A stretch of DNA of 64,000 bases from Gracilariopsis chorda (taxonomy: Eukaryota; Rhodophyta; Florideophyceae; Gracilariales; Gracilariaceae), in NCBI GenBank assembly GCA_003194525.1, contig NBIV01000003.1:496001-560000 (forward strand). Reading direction: 5' to 3'. Position 1 is the first letter of the stretch; every line of letters starts with the position of its first letter. The position numbers were made by a program, and so were the translations under genes. The notes beneath the pieces are model-generated. The model ran no database searches. It was not told where the DNA came from and saw only the letters and a list, made by a program, of their open reading frames with translations. Shown here piece after piece: positions 55,532 to 64,000 of the stretch.

Positions 55532-58500
55532 CTACGTCACTGTACGCCTGAAAATAGCCCGTGAAGGCCTCTCTAGATCCGGGCTTACGATAGCCGGTGT
55601 AATGGGGTGTTCCCCTTCTTGTCCAACCTCCCCTACAGTCGGGTCGGCCGAGACAAGTTTCTGCTGTGGTTGGGCCACTTGAACCTCATTTCTTCCTTTC
55701 CTCTCCCTGTCTTCATGAGACTTTACGGTTTCCACATGTGCAGTTGCACCTTCTTTCACGTCACGCAAGTCTAGTGCTCGACCCGTGGCGTTGCCGCCTT
55801 GGGCTTCACCATTGTCGTTGCTCGACTCACTTCTTTGCTCGGAGCTTTCAGTTGCAGTGGTGGGAGGCGGTTCCGCTACGGCGCGCGTCACCTTCACTGT
55901 CTCAACAGGGCTTCCCGAGTCAATAATATCGTCCATGGACGCACTGTACGGTGGCAACGCGCCGTTGCGCTCCGTAAAACGGTTATTTCGGCCCGCATCG
56001 CCAGGTGGCACTTCTTTCGAAATTATTTTGCTCTGTGGTGGGACATCAGTGGGTTCCTGCCCTGTGAGTGGCTGGATCAGCGTCAACGTCTGCGAATCTG
56101 CACGAGAGGCCACCGCTTGCTGCGCGTCAGCCTCTGCACTGGGTGCACTCACTATACGATCACGTGATATGCGCTCCACTTCTTTTCCTCTCCTAATGAC
56201 AATTTTGTCCTGGTCGAACTCGACAACTTCATGCATTCCAGTCGCGATTGGGGCTAGCTTGTGACGGCGTCGTCGGTCTCTTTTTTTCTCGGGCGTTTTC
56301 CCGTCAGTTCTCTCTAGTCTCACGAAGACTTGTCCTCCAACCCGCAAATCCGGAATAGACGGTGTAATCGTAGCGCCATAATTGCGCTTAAACCGTTCTT
56401 GGGCGTTTCCCATTTGCTTTGCGGCCTGCACAGCGCGTGCGCGCAGCTCGTTTCTCCAGCGTAGGTGTAATTGAGCAGGGGTCGGCATGTCTTCGAGTTC
56501 CTCTTCTTTCGAGGTAATACCGATCGGTAGAGCCGGAGGTCGGCGTGACAGTACCAGCTCGAATGGGGCATATTTTGTCGTCGAATGCACGAGCGTATTG
56601 TACGCATAACAGAGCGTGTCCGTACACAGATCCCAATCCTTTGGATGATCAGCCATGTAGTGCCGAAGAGCGGCTAGTATAGTACGGTTGTACCGTTCCA
56701 CCTGGCCGTTGCACTGCAGATGATATGTCGTGGTGAACACGTTCTTAACACCCAGTAACCTGCATAAATCCTGAAAGAAGCGAGCAACAAATTGCTTTCC
56801 GTTATTAGAGAGCAGATTATCCGGGGGTCCATAGTAGTAAACCCAATGGTGGATAAAAGCTCGTGCGATCGCGGGAGCGGAAATCCGTTTGAGCGGAACA
56901 GTTTTCACCAGCTTTGAGAAGCGATCGGTGATTAAAAAGAGGTACCTGTTCCCTCGCTTAGAGCGAATTAATTCTCCAAGTATATCTATGCTCACATACT
57001 CCAAAGGCGCCTTGGCCGGAAATAGCTTCAGCGGGTTCTTCTTCTTCCACAATTTCACTCCGTTCTTAGGGCACGTTCCGCACAACTTAGCCGTCGCGTG
57101 GCAGTCCATTGCCAATGTTGGCCAATAGAAATCTCTTCTTAGGCTTAGATAAAGCTTCGTACCTCCTGGGTGACCAGATAGCTGCGAGTAATGCGCCAGA
57201 TGCAGTACCCTGCTCTTGAGAGAGTGTGGTATCACGATCTGCACATAGGCTTCGACAGTTCGAACTAATATTCCGCGATCGTTGAGACGAAAAGGTAGCA
57301 CCTCCCCCCCGTTAAGACGTGAGCGGATTGCAGCACAAAAAGCGTCAGTGAGCTGTTCACGGAGTAGCTCCTCGAGCGTAATTCGTTCAAGCTGCCGGTC
57401 AGCATCAGTATCCGTTGTTTGCGCTATCAGCACATCCATGACGTAATCGTCGTCATCTCAAGTTTCCACTTCCGTTTCTAGAGATACCAGCTCCTCCATT
57501 GTAAGACAAGGGATGTCATCATCAATTTCCAATTGGGTCTCGCCCAGAGGTTCGAGCCGCGAAAGCGCATCAGCATGGACGTTATAGGTTCCTTTCTTGT
57601 ACTTGAATGCGAAGTAGAATTAAGAAAGACGTAGCCGCCAGTGCATTAAGCGTCCCGAGGGGTCAAAAACTGACATAAGCCATCTTAAGCAAGAGTGATC
57701 CGTGTTGACGGTGAAGTGTACCCCCTGTAGGTAAGGCGTAAGGATCGTAAGAGCCCATACTACAGCTAAAAATTCCTTTTCGGAAACGGAGTAGTTCTTC
57801 TCTGCCTGATGCGGTGAACGAGACCAGTATCCAATGGGATAACGCTTACCGTCTTCGTACGTTTCAAAAAGGGCACACCCTACCTGGTACTCACTAGAAT
57901 CTGTGTCGACGGAAAAGGGTAGATCCGGTTTCGGAAGTCGTAGCACTGGGGCTGAGGTCAGCATATTCTTCAGTGTTTCGAAAGCCTCCGTCTCGGCTTC
58001 CCCGAATTCCTTCAACTGTGAGGGTTCTCCTTTCTTCAATAAAGCGTTCAAAGGCACAGCGACATGCGAATAGCGTGGAACAAATCTCCTGTAAACGTTA
58101 AAGAGTCCTAAAAAGGCAAGTAGTTGCGTCTGTGTCCGCGGAGGGTTTTCTTCACGTATTGCAGCGGTCTGCGTCTCCTCGATTTCCAAAGTTCCTGGCT
58201 TGATCCGGTGTCCGAGGTACTTCACCTGGTTCGTGAACCATTCGCACTTCTTAATATTCAATTAAATGCCAGCATTATCCAACTGCTTGAGGATTGCCTC
58301 GACATCAGAGAAATGGTCTTCCATATCATGACTGTAGACAATGATGTCATCCAAGTAGACTAAACAAGTCTTCCACTTATACTGTGAGATTATGATATCG
58401 ATAGCCTGCTGAAACGTCGCCGGAGCATTGGTCAAGCCAAAAGGCATTCGCTTGAAGCGATATAGTCCTGCGTGACAAACAAACGCCGTCTTGTCGCGAT

Positions 58501-59847
58501 CTTTTGGTGCAACGGGCATTTGCCAGTAACCCCAATTTCCGTCAATCGTAGTAAAGACGTTGGCTTCTCCAAGGCTATCGATGCATTCATTCATGCGCGG
58601 CAGTGGATAAGTATCCCTCACTGTTACTGCGTTCAGCTTCCTGTAGTCAACGCAGAAGCGTAACGATCCATCTGCTTTCAGAACTAACAGCATGGGTGAG
58701 GCCCATGCTGATTGAGCTGGCTCAATAATACCTTTCGCCAGCCAAGGTGGCCATTCCACATATGTGAAAGCTTCAGCAGTAGTCTGCGTAATCTCTCATG
58801 ATATTCCTCAGGTACGTGTTCCATCTTCACGCCCTCGAGGGCTTCTTCAGTTTCCTTCTTGGAAACCTTCTCCTCCTTCACGTTGTCCGTCGCTGTTCGT
58901 GCCGGTGCCGGCTGCAAATCACTCTCAGGTGAAATTCCCAAGACGTCTACCGTCATAACATGAGTAGGTATGACTACCGAACGGTGTAGCAGAGCGGTTC
59001 CAGGAACCTGATTCTTGTGCAGTCCGCACTCATTGACTCCGGTGTTGCTAACCAGGATTTTGAATGGCTTGTTGGGCTCCACTTGGGCAATGCCGTTAGC
59101 GACAAGTATTCCATGGGTATGATAAAGTGCCGAGTTCGGCTGAGTGACAATGAGTCCATGCTTCGCAGTGGTGACTGTTATCCAAGCCTGATGTTGGGGA
59201 GGCACCACTGTCATCTGAGACACACGAATGCGTGGCGAAGTCCTGCCCTTTGGGGCTTCGTACTCCTGTGAAGGTGGTAACGGAGCAGCTGCGTTTGAAC
59301 GCCGTAATGGCCTCCGTACTATCGGTACAGTGGACCCGTCGTCCAACTCAACTCCCCGATTCTTCCGACGAATTGCTTCGACAAACCTGTCACAATAATC
59401 ACAACCAAGCACAACTGGTGCAGCTAACGTGGTACACACGATAAATGGCAGCATAAAAACATGATTTCCAAGTTGAAAGACAAGTTTTCTCGTTCCCAGA
59501 GACTTGATGGGTCTCTTGTTTGCGTCCCGGATATCTGGTAAGCGTGCCTCCTGGATTTGAGCTCGCTCGTCAGACTGTACTTCCGACAATCTGATGAAGT
59601 TTGGCCCAGCGCCAGTATCGATAACTGCGAGCCTGCGTGACAGGAGAGACTTTGACGAGCCAATGTCGGCATAGACCGTATAATTCCTGCGGGCCATGAT
59701 CATGACGTAGTCCGTCCGTCTTCCTGGGCACATATATCTTCTCCAAAAGCGTTTTAAAGCGCAGTCGAGCTGCACTCGTTTTCCGACATTCGAAGATCTC
59801 TCTGGTCTCAGAAGAACCTTCGGTTTAAAATCCCGGGATCGGGGCAA
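55532..59847 (-). pseudogene. Element B pol: protease, reverse transcriptase, RNase H, integrase
   Basis: Protease motif VIDTGAGPNFI lies near 59620 and VLGCDYCDRFVEAIR near 59390 (also in A). RT contains VDYRKLNAVTVRDTYPLPR and YLDDIIVYS (about 58350). RNase H contains SVDTDSSEYQVGCALF and VNTDHSCLRW (about 57700-57920). Integrase has a H2C2 finger (HYSQLSGHPGG...CGTCPKNG), DDE core YVSIDILGE and a C-terminal basic region. Order is Ty3/gypsy. A few breaks are present. Confidence 0.93.
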
Positions 59848-59909
59848 TGCCGAAACCCCGGCCGGTAAGATGGGATCGATCTTTACCGACCCCCTGAGGA
59901 CTCCCTCTT

Positions 59910-62014
59910 CTAGTTTCCCGATTGAGCGGGCTTACGAACCACCACAGGTGCGTTCCCCATCTTCAAGTATCCTCGCGCTTGTTCCACCTTCTGGACTCCC
60001 GATTGGCGTCTGGCGTCTGCTCTAACCCAAGCCTTGGCCTGCCAGTACGAGTTAGACTGTACACGGGCACGTTCCGCTTCCGATAGGGCTTCATAATTCA
60101 GGATGACCTGCGCGAGCTCTCTGACGGACAGTGTGCACTCCACTGACAGATGGTGTCTACCATAACAGCTATAACAAATCAGGCCTTCCCTGTTCAGTCG
60201 CCCCTGGTAGTTTCCTACCAAGCGATTGTTTACCCAACCGGGTCTCTTCTCAGTTATTCCTCCTGGAGGCGGGACGACCGCATTTCTTTGGTACGGATAC
60301 CTGCGTGGTTCCATAACCATCAGTTCAGAATCCTGAAGAGACTCAGATGAAGGCAACTCCGTGGTCGGTATCGACCCAACTGGTTCATCCAGATACTGCA
60401 AAGCATCATGCTCCGCATGGCTTTCCTGTGGCGTCTGCGTCGAAAAGTGCGAATCTTCTGGCGACTCCAGATACATGGCTTTGCCCCTCTTCGAAGCACG
60501 CTGCAAACTTACATCTTTAGCGGGGTACGTTCCAAGACGTAGGGTTGTAGAGCCCACTCCACTGCGGGCTCGGACCGCATCTTCTTCCGCCTGCGCGAAT
60601 TGAATAAGCTCTAGGAAGCGGATTCGGGGATGCCGTTCCCGATGGCGGGAAACAAGTGACTTGATGGTCCTATCCAATCCATCGACGTAAAGAGTCATCT
60701 TGTCGTCCATACTGCGAACGTTTCCGCAACGAATCGCTGCCTTATTCAGCCTTGAGCTGTACTCCACCTCTGTCTCCGTATCCTTCTGGGTAACTTCCCT
60801 GAGGTCCAAGATTGCTCCACAATGGCGTTCGAAGTAGCATAACTACGTAGCAAATACTGAACAGCCTCAGACCAACAGGTGACTCCACCTTCATCCGTAT
60901 TCAGCGAGCCACTGGCAGCACGATACTGCTCCAGTGCGACCCTCCGCAGAACGTGTGGTAAAGCCACGAACGGCTGCGCTTCGCTAACCTTGACAGTGTT
61001 TGCCTCTATGACAAACCGGCTCTAAAACTCAAAGATGAGTATGGGATCCGTCCCATCAAAGGTGAGTTCACCCAAACCAACTTTCAATCGGTGAATGTGA
61101 TCTCTCACTTTCCCCGTCTCAAGACCTGATCGCTTCGTCTTACGAACTCGTAATCGATAGTACCGATAATCGGTAATCTTCCGATAAAGCGGATTCGTAC
61201 ACGAAAGGCGCTTCATTCCGTAGTGGGAAGGGCCCTTCTTAAGACGCGAAACTGAATTACCACTCTTCTTCCTTCTCGGGCGGCGAGATTCTTCCTCGTC
61301 GCTCGAGCTACTGTCGTCCTCTGACGAATCGTCCTCAGAACTGTCTGAAGAGGAGTTACCATCATCGGAGTCCTCCGAATTCTCATCAGAATCATCAAGC
61401 CTTATGGAATTCCACGTCTTTGACCGCTTTGAAGACTGCTTCTTCCGTTCTTTCCTTTTCGAAAGGGCTTCGGCTGGACCGACTGCTTGCGCTTCAGAAC
61501 GTTCTGCTTGCACAGGTGTGCTCACCACGTTCTCAAGTCATTCCAGGCGAGGATTAACGTGTGAGAGGACCTCCTCAACAGTGACCGGTATTGATGGTGG
61601 GGTTCCCAGGACGTTTCCTTGCCCTTCCATCAGACGATTGACGTCTTCGCGAATTGTCCGAACGACATCAGCCATCTGATTATCATCTCTTCTGTTCTTC
61701 AGAGCAATCTGCTCACGTCTTAACGTCTCCAATGACGATTCCAACAGGTTTACCTGACTTTGCATCTCTTCCAGACGGAACTTCTGCGACGCAGATTCCG
61801 CACGGAGCCGCTGTATTTCAGCACGTAGAATGTCAGTTGACGAGGAACCCCCACGGGGGGCGGGCGCCGGTACCTCAGAAGGGGTTCCAGCCCCTCCTGT
61901 CCACCTCGACTTCACTGCGTGCTGATATAAGCGGTTGCCCGCCTCTGTAGACGTGGCTAAACGACTACCAGCCGCATCAGGCTTTCCTGAACTCGACCGG
62001 CTTCTTGTATGCAT
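59910..62014 (-). pseudogene. Element B gag
   Basis: The N-terminal part (about 61540-62014) has a coiled-coil-like segment (LRAEIQRLRAESASQKF). A Ser/Asp/Glu-rich patch lies near 61250-61400. The capsid-like middle is at about 60550-61000, and the zinc knuckle CYSCYGRHHLSVEC (CX2CX4HX4C) is near 60150. The product packages element RNA. It is broken in about two places. Confidence 0.85.
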
Positions 62015-62458
62015 AGCGACCGAATACCCTCTGGCGTTCCAGATCGCTCAACGAAAAGCGTAAGAACAAACGAACAGCGTCGCAAAAAGCGAGTGGCGAT
62101 CGACACAAACCAACAAAGTCGATGGCGACAACACTTCCGCACACAGAAAACAAAACAGAAAACAAACTTCACAACAAATCGATAGCGATTACAACAAAAC
62201 ACAAAACACTTCTGCACACAGAAACAAAGCAGAAGGTAAACTTCAGAAAACTTCAGGTCTCTGATTCCGCAAGCGAACTGTAAAGTTCAGACCCTTGGGT
62301 CGTCTGTCCCAACAGAATCCGTAATGACGGTTCCAACTCAGCGTTCTGAACACCAATGGCGCGAGCAAAGTCCTACTTCGGAAAACAAGTTGTGAACAAC
62401 ACCGGAAACTTCTCGAAAGCGAGTAAACGAACACACACCAAAGTGGCAAACTGATATT

Positions 62459-62474
62459 CTAGATCAGGAGACCA
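62459..62474 (-). other. Candidate primer-binding site of element B
   Basis: On the minus strand TGGTCTCCTGATCTAG begins five bases inside the 5' LTR. The leading TGG would pair with the CCA end of a tRNA. The matching tRNA cannot be named from this window. Confidence 0.4.
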
Positions 62475-62479
62475 GTTTA

Positions 62480-64000
62480 TGGGGTATTCCACTAATGCCT
62501 GTACGGACTCGGTAGTGGGATGGAAAGCCACAAACGAACCACGGTTGTGAGTGTCGCCTTGCGAGCGACGGGGCTAGAAGTCAGTACCACGGTGTGAGCA
62601 CCAGTAGCGAGAGAATCACGTGTGTGAGTAATGTGTCCGAGAGCGGAGACCCAGCGTAGCCAAAAGATAACAATATCAGATGATCCTGTGGCAAACACAA
62701 CAAAACAACAAACAGAATAACAAAACATACACAGTCAGCTGTACGACACGTGAGGGTATCCTCGGAACAAAGAGATGTAGCTCAGAAGCAATTAAGCACT
62801 GATGCTATAGGTGCCCCTGTGTCGAATACGACTTAGGATTCTCACGGTCTGACCAAAAGATCTTGAGTTCAGGGTGTTGGTTGGCCTTCGCCTCCCTCAC
62901 CTGGGCAGGTCGCCCTTTACTAGGCTGCGAAGCCATGCAGTAGTTTGACTGTAATGCCTAAATATGTGGCTCTCCACTAACTACATTAACAATAAATAAA
63001 GTAGAATAAAACTAATAATTAGTGGAGGCCTACTACAGTACCAAAATTTACTACTCTTAGTTCACATTCTTCCATAAAGTGTTTCCTTTCCTAAACCTCG
63101 CTGTACAGCCATGTACTGTAGCCGAAAGTGTAGTGCAATGCCCTCAAGGAGGGATTCTTGGTACTTGATCGTTTTCCCGATATTATCGGTTGTGTAGTGT
63201 GTATATTAACTACGCCCCACAATGGTGGGTATGGACACGTGGGACACGGGTTTGGGTCAATTGGCGGTTGGCCACAGTAGTGGATGTTGTCACGAAATGT
63301 GGAGTATTTTATTTAATATTATTTATTATTTTCACACCCATTTCTGGGAAGCTAGTACTTAGTGCGACGGCGCACTGCCGTCGCACCAGTAAAACTTCCC
63401 CAACAAGGGACCCCAACCTGGGGAATTGGCTTTAGTTGTTGCCGCTTGCGCGCGTGCTCTACTCCTCGGAGGGAAACGCCGTAAACCACGGGACATCTAA
63501 CCCCCTTGCACATCTAAAGGGACCCATCCTTGGGAGTATAATTTTTCCAATTGCATTGGTGTTTCGCCCTGTATAGGTAGTCCTGTCCACCGGCATTGCC
63601 GTACCTGCCCGTCGCTCTCGCGACCCACTTCGTCCTCTCTTCCTCCTCTTCGCCGTTCCTCTTTCCCCTTTTTAGGGTAGCACCTCCCGCTATCCGCGGC
63701 CCTCGTGTGCGCATCCGCTCACACACCCCCACTTACGTGGAAACATACCTCTACTGAGGATCACACCCCGCTCACGCGGATACCGATTCTTCGCCTTCAC
63801 CTCCCTGCGCGAGTCGCGACAGGTGTCCCTGGTCTTACAAACCGGCTTCGCCGTGACACCTCTGGGAGGGATCTACCCAACTGGGTTCACCTCGTGAGAG
63901 GAAGATCCCGAACGTCTTTCGGTGTTTTTCCCCTTTGGGGCATTGCACCACAGAAAGCTATGAATGTCGTCCTCGACTTAACTCATCATTCGGTGATCCG
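62480..64000 (-). repeat. Element B 5' LTR, split by a solo LTR and cut by the window end
   Basis: Matches the 3' LTR in two blocks, 62480-63128 and 63958-64000. The last roughly 26 bp lie beyond the window. The break between blocks is the A-family solo LTR with its duplicated GAAAG. Confidence 0.9.
63129..63952 (+). mobile_element. Solo LTR of the element A family, young, nested in element B's LTR
   Basis: Nearly identical to the LTR at 6781-7605: the same TGTAGTGCAA start, the same CATTGCACCACA end, 824 bp. Flanked by the 5-bp direct repeat GAAAG (63124-63128 and 63953-63957). The uninterrupted site is preserved in the other LTR of B (about 52626-52637), so insertion and later LTR-LTR recombination are both directly supported. 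Confidence 0.95.

Larger units (their letters stand above)
51986..64000 (-). mobile_element. Element B: Ty3/gypsy chromodomain LTR retrotransposon, 5' LTR runs off window
   Basis: On the minus strand from right to left: 5' LTR (62480 to about 26 bp beyond the window, with a nested solo LTR), primer-binding-site candidate, gag, protease, RT, RNase H, integrase, chromodomain, an antisense open region, polypurine tract and 3' LTR. All parts are present. Roughly five breaks occur in the sense genes, so it is broken but fairly well kept. LTR copies differ at about 22 of roughly 690 compared positions (hand count, about 3%). It shares the polypurine tract and chromodomain type with element A but has an unrelated LTR sequence. 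Confidence 0.93.

Overview
This is a eukaryotic nuclear window. Long intron-poor genes (SIN3, a mitochondrial DnaJ, a bZIP factor) form one compact block that is surrounded by old and young mobile elements. One GT-AG intron of 83 bp can be read directly in the amine-oxidase gene. Compact, nearly intronless genes next to chromodomain Ty3/gypsy and divergent Ty1/copia elements would suit a red alga (Chondrus-like florideophyte). That is an inference; no marker in the window proves the taxon.

Layout. 1-7605: 3' part of a Ty3/gypsy chromodomain element (element A) with its 3' LTR. 7606-9299: remnants, including a possible Ulp1-like peptidase fragment and a MITE. 9302-18331: a 9-kb PIF/Harbinger-type DNA transposon bounded by inverted repeats. 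It carries a Myb-like ORF at its left end and a DDE transposase at its right end, both pointing inwards, with about 6.4 kb of VPS13-like lipid-transfer-protein coding sequence between them.

18450-35235: the host gene block. It holds a secreted-type FAD amine oxidase (+), a tail-anchored coiled-coil protein (+), a ubiquitin-like/bZIP fusion protein (+), a mitochondrial DnaJ co-chaperone (-) sharing a short divergent promoter region with a SIN3 co-repressor (+), and an unrecognised 200-aa protein (-).

35236-51985: repeat-rich DNA with two broken copia-type elements on opposite strands (D, +, about 38195-42376; C, -, about 46123-51618). It also has an inverted copy of D's LTR, a solo LTR of the A family with a clear 5-bp target duplication, a dispersed LTR-like repeat pair, and a fold-back/CAG-type repeat pair.

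51986-64000: a second Ty3/gypsy chromodomain element (B, minus strand) whose 5' LTR runs off the window and is itself split by a solo A-family LTR. B carries an extra open region on the opposite strand, between its chromodomain and 3' LTR.

How the parts relate. The host genes have unrelated functions (chromatin, protein folding, redox) and form no pathway. The insertion order can be read: copia C is oldest, an A-family LTR later entered C, and B is fairly young (its LTR copies differ at roughly 3% of positions by eye). A second A-family LTR entered B's LTR after B had inserted. The strongest candidates for something new are the VPS13-carrying Harbinger element, the antisense ORF of element B, the ubiquitin-like/bZIP fusion, and the dense chain of tiny hairpins through the A family.
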